From: Thysanoteuthis rhombus
Taxonomy: Eukaryota > Mollusca > Cephalopoda > Oegopsida > Thysanoteuthidae
DNA: 64,000 nucleotides
Direction of reading: 5' to 3'
Assembly (NCBI GenBank): GCA_963457665.1
Contig: OY735224.1
Location: forward strand, 41,125,739-41,189,738
The notes beneath the pieces are model-generated. The model ran no database searches, had not been told where the DNA came from, and worked only from the letters and a program-made list of their open reading frames with translations. Below are positions 12,601 to 27,481 of this stretch, one piece after another. The stretch's first letter is position 1. The number at the start of each line of letters is the position of its first letter. Made by a program: the position numbers and the translations under genes.

Positions 12601-15600
12601 AGTGTGTAATTGAAATGATAAAGAAAACTTACCCATGTCCATGACTTCAATGGCATTCTGGGCTTGATCCAAATTCAAGAAAGAAGATTCAGCAATAAGG
12701 CTCAGATCATTGAAAGTAGCTGCACTATTTCGTATTGCAGGTGGAGGACAAAAACTGCTTCTACTTTTGGGGGAATCAACGGTCTCAGTAAGTGGCCTTT
12801 AAAACAAAAAATTATTTTAGGTTTTTGGCTTACACAAAAAGACAGAAATATCCAGAATTATGATTTTATGGCATCTAAACAGTAAATTATCGATCATGTA
12901 CTAAAAAGCCAGGTGAAGTTTCATTTTTAGTTTGATTTTTAACCCTATTAGCAGAGGTAGAAAATGAAGAGATAACAAAGACATGTTTAGTGCCCCCTAT
13001 ACTTTTAGTTAGGAATTAAGTATGAAACTTTTCTTATTGCTAGATATCCAAAACGTCACTTCCGATGACAACCCCTATAAAATATTGGATGCACATGGTT
13101 CAATGCTCACTAGCTCAAGCACCACTAGCTGGTTATGCTTCTAGCCCCAGCTTCTGCAGGCGGCCATTCTCTCTCTTTCCATCTCTGTGGTCCAATGCTC
13201 ATTGGCGCCAGGATACCTAGCTGGTCATGCCTCTGGCCCTGGCCCTGGCCCTTGCCCTGGCGGCCAGCTATTCTTCCACTCTCTTCCCATCTCCCTAAAA
13301 TCGTTATCATTTTGCCAACCCACTGGCCGATCCGATCGTAACCACCATCCACATTTCGGGAAACACACATGGATAAAACTCCATGTTCTATACGCTGAGA
13401 AAAATGAAACACAGACAAAATGTTTACTATGTGGAAATAGTTGCCTCATCAAAAAATGCAGTGCCCTGTCAATGATGTGCAATGCACATGTGGAAGGAAA
13501 AGCCACTATAAACTGTGCATGGAAGGCAGAAAAGCATATTCCTGAGTACAATAGCAGCAACCTGTGACTTGAAAACAAAAGGCAGGAAAGAAAAATTAAG
13601 ACAGAACAGAGACAGCAGAAATTGGAAACTTTCTCAAATAATTGTAGAAAATGTGGCCAAAAACACGGGTTAAAAAAAAAAAACAAAAAAAAAAAAGTTA
13701 TCCTAAGGGTTGGATCTGCAGAAAATGCAACTGCCCACTGAACTATTTTGCATTGTGTTGCAGATTGTAAGGCAATACCCAGTGTTCAGCTCCAATATGT
13801 GATGGAGCAAATATACACAAATCTTTCCTTGGATCAGTTAAAATGGTTCAAGAATGAAAGAATAGCCTTTCTTACCACCATGTGCAGCAAATAAAAATGT
13901 CAGACACAAGAAGCATCAAAATAATGCTTAAACTTCATCATTCATTGTCAGACACAAAATGATTAAACTTGCTGACTGTGAAGAATATCAAAGATTTGGA
14001 AAAATATATATGCTCACAGAAAACCAGTACTGATTGTTATAACTTACTCTAGTTTCAGCTGATCAATGGCGACTATAAGTTGAACCCCTTTGTATATAAG
14101 CTTCCACTATATGAGAGAGGAGTGCCATCTGCATCATGAGGAGCACATTTAGATTAATAGTACATAAAAAATCTCTAACATTAATGAGCAGAATAAAAAG
14201 TTTGGAAAACCATCGCCATAAGCAATATTTGAAATGGAAAAGCAATTAGCAAATGCTAAGCTGGAAGTTGAAAACTGATTATCAACTGAATTAAAAGTAA
14301 AATACCAAGAGTTATACGAAGAAATTAAAAAGAAACTTCTATAAAATTGAAAACATTGCATAATAAAATAAAAGACATTTATAGCAAGGCTGTTGCTAAA
14401 AAATAAAAAAGAATGATATAACAAATCAAAACAATCCAAGAAAAATATTTGGCACAAAAGAAAATATCTAAAGAAAATCAAACTTTTGGGCTGCTACGTA
14501 TATTAGCATCCAAAATGAATGAATTAAAATAGAGAGGGATGAGATTTTTCTGCCAACATAAAACATGTTTGGAGAGATCTACTGCAATAAGGATCCGGAG
14601 AAAGAAAGAATGAAGGGAAGAGAATGTCACTAAATGCGAGATAGAATTTTTAGATTGTCCGTCAGTTTTGGTCATCTAAATTATAGCCACGATAATGTTA
14701 TCTTTAGAAGTCCGACCTAACTACATTGAGAGTGTTGAACTTAGATAGGATGTGTTCTTTGAGATGAAAGAAGAATAGATTATTTTTTATATGTGAGGGT
14801 GTGAGTGTAAAAAGTGGATGTGTGTAAAAACTATATAAACTATCCTAATTAAAGAGAGAGTGAAAAAGACAAGCTTACCTCGAGGCCGTCAGAACAGAGG
14901 GAGAAAGAGATAGTTTTACTGCCACAGTCAAAAGACTGTGAAGATAACGATTGGTTATCTTATTGGTAGTTCTGCGTGACATCAAAGAGGAAGCAACATA
15001 GTTTTTACTATTTCTAAAGAGATTTACAACTGTGTAAGGAATTGCAAGTAGATCCCTGCCTAGGGTAGATAACTCCATATATGTATAATTTTTAATTGCT
15101 GGAAAAGGTGGGCACTTCGAAACTTAAGTAGACATAACAATGAATATAACATGGAAAAATTCAGAAATGTCATCATCAGGATCATTTCTTCTTCACAAGC
15201 TATTTGCTACCTTGAAATGGCCCCTGCAACATTAGAAAGAAAGAGAGGACAAATAATCTGAAAAAGAGTTCTATGAATACAGGGATTTGTTTATCTCTTG
15301 GAGGATACAACAAAATTCACTTACAAGTATATGCTTGAAGTTTTCTCTCTTATTGAGTTTGTAGCATTTGCTAACTGTGCCGTGTTTTTGTGTTATCCTC
15401 TCGTGTGAGAAAAGACTCCAAAATAGTGGTAAAAGCACCAAGAGCAGTGATAGGGGACTTGATTATCACCATTTTTACGAAGTAGAGATGAAAGTAAAGC
15501 TCATATGAATTACCTTCCCTTTGATCTATATATATTTTGTGTGAATTCTTTCTTTTTTTTTTTTTAACATGTTTGGGCTACTTTTTACACCAGCCATCCC

Positions 15601-18600
15601 AGTCAGAAACTCAAACAAGAAAAGTGAGAGTCATTCAATTGAACTGCTGATAAAACATCAGCCACCCAGCATACATCCTCATCCTTAATTCCCCAAGTGG
15701 TATTTGCTCAGCTAGTTTTAGCCCTTTGTTTATTGGTGGTAGAGGATAACCTCTCTGACAGAAGGTTTGACGTGATTCTTATAGGTGGATTTTTGTAGAT
15801 TTTATTCAGTGTCAACGGGACAGATCATATGTGCTAAGATAGCTTAGAAACTTTTTGGTCTTATTTGATTAATTACATACTTTTTTAGGTTTTCAGATTG
15901 CTAATCCCGGTTGAGAATGTGTATTCAGATAGCCAATGTGGATGTATATGCATGGGACTGATGTTCAACTCCATATTCCTTTTATTGATTTCCCGGCAGT
16001 TTGATCAAATGACTTTTAGCATAGGGTCATGTAAGTTGTATTTCCATAAAAATGGCAAAAATCGAGTACTCAATTTGGCATTACGGTAACATTGTAAATA
16101 GACCCCCGCCTCATAAAAATCTATTTTTCTCAAAACTAAATTTTTTTTGGATAGTTTGAAAGTTGAATGAATTGAACACACCTAAAATTGAAAGGAAAAA
16201 AAATTCTAAGAACTATTTTTACATGAAATAGGAAATTACCTAATTTTATGCAGTATTTCAATTACTGAATGTGAATAATCTTAAATCCTAGCTATCAAAT
16301 GCTAGAACTTGTTTTCCAATTTTAGTTTAGGATTCAGGGTTTTCTGTTCATATAAAAATTGAGCTTTAGGTGTCGCCAGAGGATCATAAGGAATGTCGCA
16401 TGAATTATTCTTTTTTTTTTGAAGATAGTAGTTATATTTTATAATATATCAGTCATATGAATGTAAATGCTACAAGTCTGGTTACTGCAGGGATCAAACT
16501 CCACTCCCATTTCTATGCAAACTGAAGATAACTGCAACTTTCGTATTGTATAAAAAAAATTTGTAGATATGTAGGACTTGTCAGTTTGGAAAGAGAGCTG
16601 CCTAGCGATCACATGGCTGTGATTTCAAATCAGGAAAGAAATGGTGTTCTTATATACAGTTGTTATATCTCAGGTTCCTTTGTCAAATTTTTGACTTTGA
16701 AATGCAAAATAAAATAAAAAAGTTACCCCTACCATTACTTTTAGCAATAGAAAATTATTTAATGATTTAAAAAAAGTAGCCAACATCTTTCAAAAGTTGC
16801 CTTATCTGCTATTTGTAGCTCAATCATGGAACCAAGCCATACATACATAATGAATGTAGTGAAAACATGTTCAGAAAATCTTTATGAAAATGAGATGATT
16901 GTTTACATGGGCATGAAATAGCATTATAGATTCTTATGAATTTATTTACATCGAAAGGTCATCAGTTATAGGTGTGATGGAACCTGTACAGTGTGATCTA
17001 GAGTAGAAACGGTATGTATAGCAATGAGATGGTGTAGTCGTTAAGGTCAAAAGATTTTGTCTCCACTTGCCTTGTTTTTACCACCACATGTCTCCATAAA
17101 CGTTGTTGATGGAAGGTAGTCAATAATCACATTGTATTAGAGAAACAAATAGGACTTACATTTAATGATGGGAGATTTATAACAATGCATATAGAACTAA
17201 AAGGAGATAAATTTAAAGAAACATCGATAGGAGTGATTATGAAGAGGCCTCTTTAGATTAGAGTACTACGTAGCTTCTTTGTGAAGGAGAAAGTTGTTAT
17301 CAAGGAAGAGATTGGATCCATGATGGATGGGTATGTAGAGTAAAATTGTGGCTGGGTAGAAAAAGAATATAAGGTCTGAGCAAAAGGTAAGAGCTCTGTA
17401 CAAAGTAGTCACAGTAGCTTTGCATTAATGAAGCTGAGGTAACTGAAATGCTTTGAATCTATAATGGATGGAGAAGACCAAAGAATGATTATAGAGACAA
17501 AATATCGGTATGCCTAATAGCCAAGTTATGGGTGATGAATTAGTGATCGCTTATGAACAACTTGGGAGCTACTCTCAAATGCTGAAAAATACAAGACGGA
17601 AAGATCATTTAAGGCACTGGGGTTTAACCCTGGAAATGTGAATATGTGTTTTGAGCTAGAGAAGAGGATACGATTAAGCATCTGAGCTCATGAGAAGATA
17701 CCTTAACATCTGTGAAATGATATTGGCAATGTTTAGAACAGTGATTGGTCATAATGGAAAAAAAAAAAATGGTGAAGTTCAAAACGGCCAAGAGGCCAGC
17801 GAAATAGTACCAATCCTGAGAGAAATGGAGAGAAAAAGAGAGAAGTAACTGAATGAGAGAGTGGGGGCAAATGAATGAGTGAACATGTGTGTTCAGAGCT
17901 TTTATAGACAGTAGAAAAAGGAAGTGACGTTTTGTATATGGGGCTAAGTTTAATGTCTATTATCTAAAGCTAATACTTATTTTTGTTTTCAATGTTAACT
18001 AAAAATAAAGGAGCTGCTATAGCGTGCTCTGAAGTGTCTTGCTACTATATTTTACATCCATGAAAGCAAGGAAAACTGAAAATCACTTGCTTCAGAAAAA
18101 ATGCTATAATCCTCAAACTACTATAGATAACTACACATGAAATAAATCTGAAAATAATGAGCTGTTGATTGGTATCCGAGTAATTAAGCTTCAAAAAGTT
18201 ATTTTTACAAATCTCAATGAATCATGTTTCAGGTCTTATTGAATTGTAAAAATTGCATCATTCTATTCTTGATAGTTTCTGAGATATGGGGCAAGTCTGT
18301 GGTCAAAACATTTGATGAGCGGTTCAGTTGCAATAAAAATCATAAGATTTGTAAAGAGGTATCTAAAGTTGAGCAATACATAGAATATATCAAAAAGATA
18401 ATTCTGAAATATGGAAATGTCAAAAATAAAATGACTGTATTTTTCTAAATTATTTGTGTTAAATATAAAAAGACAATGCAGTTGATTATGATATTTTCTC
18501 AAGAATATTTACTCAATTATGACAATTTATTTTCTTTAGAACTCTATAAACTTTGAATTAAGAGTTAAAAAAAAAAAAAAATAAAAATAATTCAAGTTTT

Positions 18601-21600
18601 TTAAAACGATTTTGAGCAAGAGAAAATACTTATTTCATCATATGAAAACTGCATAAAATCAGATCTTGGCTTTTCAAATTAAGAACATTTTCAAAGTTCA
18701 AGATTTTCAGTATCTAAGGGCAACTTTGAAATTATTAAAAATACAACTCTCACTCTTATGAATAAAATGTCAAGGTTCTTTTACTATCCGATAGTCACGA
18801 TAATCTTTCCTAATTTTCTTCAGGAAGACACACACATAGATAAAACTCTATATTCTCTGTCTTTCATGATCTGTCTGTCAAGAGTCTATCAGCATCAGAG
18901 AATAGCCCCCAAGTTAACGCAGACAACTTGGCAGTTTGGCTCGCACACTGAACTGGTTTCCATGTATCCCTTTGTACAATCCAAGCCATATGCATATCCA
19001 AGCGGTTCAGACAACTCCACTTCGACTTCAATGCTAGTACCATCAAGGACAAGAAAGCTTCCACCTTTTGCTATCTCTTCTCATTTCTTTGCGTGATCAA
19101 TCAGATTTATGCTATCATTATATGTATTTCATTTTCATCTGTTATTAATGTCCTTGTATTAAATGTACGTCTTATTTGTCTATTTATATCTTTGTAAGTG
19201 TTCTTTTTAATTTGTTTCATCTCCATGTCCAAGTTCATACTTGGCGCGTATTCTCTTTGTACATTCCCTTTCTCCTTCCTACACTTCAAGTGACGTCGCC
19301 GTGCTACTACCAAACCATGAGGGTGATTAAAAAAAAAATCATTTCTACCAACATTCAACTGCTATTCATCTTCCCAACTTGAGAAATCACCACAAAAATA
19401 GGTTTAGTTCAACATGATACTTGTATTGTACATTGGACCCCCTCCTCTTCACTGAAAACTCGTTAGTATTGGGACTGAGAAAAAAAAAATATATATATAT
19501 ATATATATATTTGATCCAAAGGTTAAGCCAATATGGGACTTCCAGCTTGAGTGGACAGATTAGAGACTTCCACATAGTATTAGAGATGTATTTAAATGGA
19601 TAATTCATATATTTCAAGCCTTCTAAGGCATTTATCATATTTATGCCGTTACAGTGTTTAAGGGTTAATTTTGTCGGTTAAGCACAATCGGCTTCATGTA
19701 GGATCAGTGCAGATTAGAAATGGTTGCAAGGGGGGACAAATGATCATGTGTGAGTAGGTGAGCTATTCGGATATCAAGTGCCTGTCCCCAGTTAGTCAGA
19801 GTCAAGGGCTGATAACAGAGAAGCAGTTACATCCTTCCCATGCTATGGTATGGCGATTCTTCAATTGAACCTTTCATTTCATTTTTAAATATTTGATTTT
19901 ATTTTTAAATAGCATTTTTTTTGTTCAAGATACTTCTTGTGTGGGTATGCTAAAATACTTGATCAAAGATAAAATGCTACAGAAGACAATAGGAATATCT
20001 CAAGTAGATTTATTGACAAGATATAGCTAGTCAGAGCCACTTAATTAAAAACGCATTAGGAGAAAGAAAGCGTAAAGGGATGGTGTATAAGGATTCTAAC
20101 GACGGAATTACGAAAGATAGACAGCAAGTTTGGCTGCATGAGAAATGAAAGAAAGCAGGAGGGAAATAGAAGAAAAAAATGGTAGATGATCCTCTAGTTC
20201 TGGTATAAGAAGAGGGTGAGTCAATTCAGTAAAATAGATAGCAAAAAAAGACACCCAGGTCTTTAAAAAGGAGACCAAAGATTGGTGACCAGGCAGAGTA
20301 GGCAGATAGAGACATACTAGAATAGCCATATGGTTGAGCTCTCACTCTCTCTGTGAATGAGGATTTTGTTTAGTCTTCAAATGAAGACTATCAATGTATT
20401 TTTGGTCAGCTGAAGCAGAAAAATAAAGGTGCAATTCTGAATCCCAACAGGAGTCTTGTATCTTTCATTCCTTCTCTTGGTGCAGCTGCGGTGCTATCGT
20501 AACAGTGCATCATCGAAAAATATCCCCACACCATTACACTTCATATGGTTTTTTGTGAATGATGTGTGAATATTTCCTTAACAGAAAGATGTTGGTTTGT
20601 GTATTTTTCTCAATGTGGTTTCTATGAAGGAAATATTCAGGTCCATGTGATTAAAACAATTCCTGGTCAGCACCGAAAAATGTCACCATCTGGAGTTATT
20701 TGGATCTTCTGTAATATTTTTTCTTTCTCTTAGTTCATATGTTCCTGATTGTGGTAGCATTTTGTTCGAAGGGAACCAATGCTCTCTTTACAAAGTTTGA
20801 TTTCATCTATTTTTATGGCCAATTCAGACCAGACATGTGGCACTCATTTACTTGTTGATACTCAGCAAAATCTTTACTGCCTATTTCCTGGGCTCTGTAG
20901 GTTTGATTTGCTTCTGAGACTTTTTTTCATTCCTTGATGAGGTGATCAATCTCTTGACTTTTTCTTGAACTGATCAATCTTTTGTTGTGCATCCATGAAT
21001 CTTGTCATTTTCCACCAATATTGAATCAGGCCATCTTTTGTTGAGTTTTGCTAGTAGGGTACAGGTTGATAACAGTTCCAATTTCTTTGACATTACTTGA
21101 GCTATGATGGGTTTCTCTGTACCCGCTACTACATAAAATGTAGCCTGACCAAAGCACTGGTACAGGCCATTTGTTGCCATAGATGGCTATCATAATTTTT
21201 GTCTTTTCTAGTCGTGATACTTGGGACTGGCATCTGAAGTCTGCCTCAGACAGTTTGACGATGATGGCACCAGAGTTTGAATGTTGGTAGGCTTTACCCA
21301 CGCGGATGTTGAAGCGTTGTAAGAAATTGCTCTTCTCAAATCTCTGAAAACAAACTCAACATGACTGTTTGATTCAGTGATTAACATTCCTTATGATTCA
21401 TTGTTTTTGCTGTGTTGGCCTTGATTGGCAGACTGATACGAAGTGGTTCCACTTCAAACAACTTCTACATTGGTGATTAAATGTAGGACAGTTCTTTTGG
21501 TCATGAGCCACTACAATTATGACAGTGTTGTTATATCTGTTGCTTTGACTGTAGTGGGTTCCATGTATGATGATATTGTCTCTTAATAGTAGTAGTGAGT

Positions 21601-22347
21601 TGATGGACACTGCAAGTGCTGATGGTCATTCATACATTCAACGAGGGGTGTTGCAAGATTTTTTTTTGCAGCATGTGGGTAGGGACAAAGGGAACTGGAC
21701 AAAAGAATTAATTTTCCACTAACCTCATGGAATGGTATCTCAATCTCTTCACCAGTGCAACATTTATGCTGTTATGATGTTTAGAGGTTGTTGGTCAAGC
21801 ACAATTGACTTCATGCAAGATTAGTGCAGATTAGAAATAGTTGTAAGGAGGACAAATGAACATGTATGGGTTGGTGAGTGGTTGCTATCCTTTATTTACA
21901 TTTAATATCAATGTAGTATGGTCAAACCTTTTGGTCATGCAATATAGACATTGCATTTATCTAACCCACCGTCCACTCATCAACATGCAATCCAGCCCAC
22001 ATGAACAAAAGGACTGTCAACCTCTGCTCTATTGAAAATAAGGGATATTATAAGAGAACTTACAATTTAGTTGATTCTGGGGCAGGAAGTTCCTGGTAAT
22101 TTTCCAAAGAATTTACTCTCGAGTTGGAATTTGAAATATTACAGAGTTGTGAAGAGACACATGAAGAGAGATCTTTCATAGCTGATGCCACATCTCCTAA
22201 CCGGGTGCTCACCTCACGAATTTTTGTCTTGAACATCAATAATACAGGCTGAAAGGAAAAAAAATAAACAGTAAAACAGACAAATGGAGGCACAAGAATG
22301 TGAAAAGTTTATAGCTGGCAGGAATATAGAAAGGAGAGAAACATCCT

Positions 22348-22390
<43 letters not shown>

Positions 22391-25132
22391 AATGTGCACA
22401 ATAGGAAGTGAGATAGACTCAGATGTAAAAGTATATGGAAACTCAGTTTATCAATCCATAAATGTATTCATTGGTGAGCTAAACATGTTTCGAGAGGTAT
22501 TTCCATCCTCAGTAGTGTGTGCTCTGTGTGGGTGTACCATTCAGCGGATAAAAGTTTATTGTGAAAAATAAATTCACCATCAGATGCTTAACTTGAGGAG
22601 CAAAAATTGGAATCCATTCTTTTAGGGTCATCCTGATGAGTAGGACTTAGTTCAGTCTATGATGAAGTCTGTGCTTGTCTGTGGTAAGCTGTAGTATTAG
22701 CAGCAGTAGTAGGTCTTGGAGAGGCCATAGGGAGTCAGGATAGAAGGGAAGTAGTTTAATATTCGATTGTGTGGGTAGATTAGGGATAGTATAGATGGTG
22801 AGGTGATGAGATCTAGGAACTTTGCATGTATTACAGGTCATTGAAACTTTGTTGGCTCTGATTTGTACTAGTGGAATACCATAAAAGGTTTTAGTTGGTA
22901 TGGGTTTGAGTGATAGAGAAGTCCCCAATATTAGGTATACTTGAGAGAGGGTGGAGTGTGGATGTGAGGTTGTTATGGGTGGGAGGATTATGATTTACAG
23001 ATCTGTATGGTTAGGGTTGTTAACTTTGGTGTAAAGACCATTAGGGGAGAGAATTTTGAGTTAGTTGATCCACATATCTTCATGTCTTTCTAGAATTTTA
23101 GTTATATCAGAGGGGGTATTTTTTTCTATTTTTTTTTTTCCCAATGATTTTGAACATAGCGTTTGCGGTAAAATAGTGTCTGGGGATGCAAAAGTGTAGT
23201 TCTATGAGAAGTGGACAGAGATGGTTTTGTGATTTGATTCTGTGTCTGTAGTTATTAAGTCTAATGTTGAATTGCCACTTGGACTTGCTTATGTATTTTG
23301 AATTGCATCCATTACATTCTAGGAGGTATATAATGCTTTTGCTATGACAGTGCTATGGTATATGTAGAAACCCTCGTTAGAGATAAAACTAGTAAAGGTG
23401 TTGGTGCACTTAAGGTAGATGCAACATAGACTATTTCTTTTATAGCACGGTTGACAGAATTTAGTGGTTTTAGGGATGTTGTTATGTGGAACTTCATTAT
23501 CTATTATATTGTTGCTGCTAATCATGTCTTTGATGCTTTGGGGTCTGCAGTAGGCAATGCCACATGGATCAACAAATATTTCTTTGAGATCTGTTTCAAG
23601 TGAGAGGATATTCCATCTTTTATTGATAACATTTGCTAAGGGTGGGAGGGAAGGTGGTTATAAGTGGTATGCGGTCAGGTTTATTATTGTTTGAGAGCAT
23701 ACGGGTTTCATCTCTGGGTATAGTAGTTGCCTTTTTTATTTGGTTATTTGTATTATCTAGTGAATATTCTCGTTTTGTGAAATGTTGTAATAGGTTATGG
23801 TTTTGCCTATTGAGTTTACTTTCTGTAGAGCAAATTCTTCTAATTTCTAGATGCTAGTGAAAATATTGGGATTCTTTTTAGGTGTTGAGGTAGGCCAATT
23901 TAGAGTGGAGGTAATTGTGAGTATCTGTGGGTTTAGTGTAGAGGGTGGTTTGGATGTTTCTATTACTATCTATGTCTATACGGGTGTTTAGGGAGGCTAT
24001 GGAGTCAGTGGATGTCACAAAATCAAATTTAATTGAATCGTGCACAGAGTTTTCATGTGCAAAGAAATTCTCTAGTTTGGCTTTATCTCTTGTGTATACA
24101 AAAAAAATGTCATCTATATATCTAATGTAGTAGATGCAATCATTTATCATCTCTGAGTATATGTGGGTCTCTTTGAATTTGCCCATGAAGATGTTAGCAT
24201 AGGAGTAGCCGCTACTGTGCCTATGGTACAACCTTTCACTTGGAGGAAGTGTTTATTACTACAGTTAAAGCTATTGAGTGTTAAAATGTGATGTATAGTG
24301 GTGGTAATTGTTTTAGTTCTGGGTTCTTTAGTCGTTCTATTGTCAAGGGCTTCTTTGAAGGCTAAAATACCTTCATCGTCTTTGATATTAGAGTATAGAG
24401 ATTTGATGTTCATAGTGATTAGAAGTGCTTTATCTGGGATTCTTATTATGTGCTTGATTTTGTTTAAAGGTCTAGTGTCTTGTATGTAGGATTTAACTTG
24501 CGTTGCTAAGGGTTGGATGTGGTGAGCTACATATCTAGATAGTTTGGTAATATGGCAAGTAGTGGAAGAGATGACTGGCCTACCTGGGTTATTCGATTTG
24601 TGGATTTTGGGAAGTAGGTAGAACCTAGCAGGTTTTGTGGAAGTGGGTTTAAGTGTATTCTGTGTTCTTTCATCTATCATGCTGTTGTACAACTCTGTTA
24701 GGAATTGGGTTATTATGTTTTTGTATTCATTGAAGGGATTGTTAGGGAGATGTTTTTAAAATTCTGTGTTATTTAGTAGGGTGTTCGCTTCTAAGGGGTA
24801 TTCATCTAACCCCCAAATGACTATAGCCCCCCTATCAGCTCTAGTGATTATTAAGTCTGTATTGTTTTTAAGCTTGTTGAGGGACTTTTGTCCTTCGGTG
24901 GTAAGGTTGTCATGTGGTAAGGATTGGTAATTGCAGTTGTTAATGCAGGCTTTCATGTCTTCTCTAAATGCTAGTTCAAATGTTTGAAATGCCTACATTC
25001 TTTTGGGTGAAAGATTTGTTGGGGTCTTCAAGTCTATCAAGGATATTGCAATCATGCTGTGATTTGCCAAAATGGGCTCTAAGTTTAATTCTTCTAAAGA
25101 GGTTGTTAAGGTCCTTGTTAAGGATGTTCTTG

Positions 25133-25177
<45 letters not shown>

Positions 25178-27450
25178 GTATATGGTTTTGCCTTTGAAAA
25201 TTTTATATAAGTTTTCAATTGTATTTATGTGCACACATTAAATAGATGCAGAAAGATACTCAAGTTTTTTAATGTCCATGCCTAGGATTAAATGTATGAC
25301 CTGGTTGTTGGATGTCGGATATTCTAAAAATTACACCATCGAGACATGCTTTAAAACTGTGTTTAGATTTTGGTGACTCACTCGAATTCCAGCAACATTG
25401 GATGGGTCAGTCATATGTAAACAGATAACCATATTCAGTTGCAGTATTTTTGCAAAATATAAGTACATTTCAGAGATTAATTTAATTTAAGACTGTTTCT
25501 AAAGCTGAATTCACTTCAATGATTTGATATTTTTTGTGAAATGCGTTATTCTGCATCGGTTTCTAATGCAGATGTTTTCATCTTTTGAGAAAACACGTTG
25601 TTTTGTTTTTTCTGACATTCTTCCAGCATAAACACTATTTATATATATCTATCAGAATTGAATATGCAGTTATTTTTTTCCAACAGCAAAGATATGTATG
25701 AAAGTACTAGAATGAAATCCTGTCATCGACAGGGGAAAACAAACCTTAAATTAGGGTAAGCAAGAACTTATTTGATCCCCAGGCTGCTGGTTTGAAATTT
25801 GCCCGAATCTTTTCTTTGAAAAAAATCCAAATTTCCATGAATGTAGCGGTAATTCATATTTTCCACGCTAGTGGTGGCACGTATTATTGGATAATTGGAT
25901 GGATAGATTTTACGTAAAAGCAGGTTAGCCTATGTATACTTTACTATGCATGGAAGATGTTTGTGCAATGCATCATCTTATTGTTAGGAAGATTTTGAAT
26001 GACAGTATAATTTTTGGATACTTAAGGAACAGTTTCTGCAATGAGGAAGTATTTGTTGGACATTTACAGTATAAAGCAGTCTACTTCTATCAATGAAGTA
26101 GAGCATCTCTTCATTTATTCTCCCACCAGAGCAAAATGCGACACAAGGTCAGGGCTTTACGTGGGGAAAAAGGAGCAACCCATTAAAATTAGTTCCAGCT
26201 GACGAGACTTTAATTGCTAAACAAATGTGGTTGCTAAAACAACCGCAGCCACGAAAGCATCAGGACAATCCCGACATGTTCCCTCAAGTGCAATAGGACA
26301 GTGCTGCCGAGTAATAAATAGTGAGAGAGCCAAGGACGAGTCCAAAGGCTCCCAATGTGCGTAGCAACACGCTGCCTCAGTATAATCTCATTGGCTGACA
26401 CTTTGCACCAGCGCACTCGGTCTTTGAGGTAAATCACAACACAATCTCCAGCCTATTCAGCAGGCAAGTGTCAGTACCGGCGACTCAGTCTCTGCCGGGG
26501 AACAGATACTATACTTTAATCCATGCCGAAAAGGTCAGAAAAAATGTGAGGTTCAGCATAAAGTAGAGCAAATTGTAAAAATATTACACATGTGAAATAT
26601 GAACCCCATTGTACAATTTTGGTCTTCCGGTACAAAATTTCTAGCATTATGTATTTAACTTATGGGTTATTCCATGTCAAGTGGACCTATTTTCAGAAAG
26701 CTCCACACTCAACCATCCCCAAATTTGCTCACAGGTTCTTTTGGGTCTGAAATACTGTGAAATCTTAGCTCAATATCTTTACTCATTCAGTATCTACAAA
26801 ATCAAGAATAACATCTACTTTTTTCAGTGCAATAGCGATCAAATTATTTCTTCCATTTTTAACTAGCTAACATCCAATTTTAGCTTCAGGGGGCCAGATT
26901 TAAGGCTGCTAATTATATTAGCCCCCGAAAATATAAATTACCAGAATTGATCTAAGGAGATAAATCCTAGTAAGTAGCGTGTTTGTTGCTTAAGCACGAA
27001 AACAAGGTTAGTACACAGTTAGTTGGATTGTTAACAAAACGCAGAAATAAGAACAAACAAAGAAGTAAACAACAGTGCCAAGTTTAATTTATGAGTGAAT
27101 TAAAATAAACAAGGACCGGAGTTTCTACCAACACAGATATGTGGAGGGATCTACCAGGATGAAAGATGTAGAGATAAGAAGGATGAAGGGAAAGGAATGT
27201 CACTAAGTAAATATGAGATGTAGTCTATAGGATGTCCGTCAGTATGGTCATCGTAGTTGTAGCCACTAAGAAGTTATCTTAGGAAGTCCGACCTAACTAC
27301 GATGAGAGTGCTTAACTTAGATAGGATGTGTTCTTGAGATGAATATGTGATGATGCATGTGTAGAAAGAAAGTGTGTATGAAAACTACACTAACTATCCT
27401 AACTAAGGAGAGAGAGGAGAAGAGATGAGCTTACCTCGAGGCCGTCAGAA

Positions 27451-27481
<31 letters not shown>

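Noticed and set aside
13187-13686. Overlapping frames of 109-153 codons on both strands near 13.2-13.7 kb.
   Set aside because: They run across the LTR-like copy 4 and its GGCCCT duplication and have no protein signature.
17025-17090. tRNA-like TGGTGTAGTCGTTAAGG.
   Set aside because: A good A box, but no B box in range and no cloverleaf.
19387-19638. Frames containing IYIYIY runs.
   Set aside because: They are translations of the TA microsatellite.
22632-22680. Plus-strand CCTGATGAGTAGGACTTAG as a hammerhead.
   Set aside because: Only the CTGATGAG box is present; no GAAAC follows at a usable distance.
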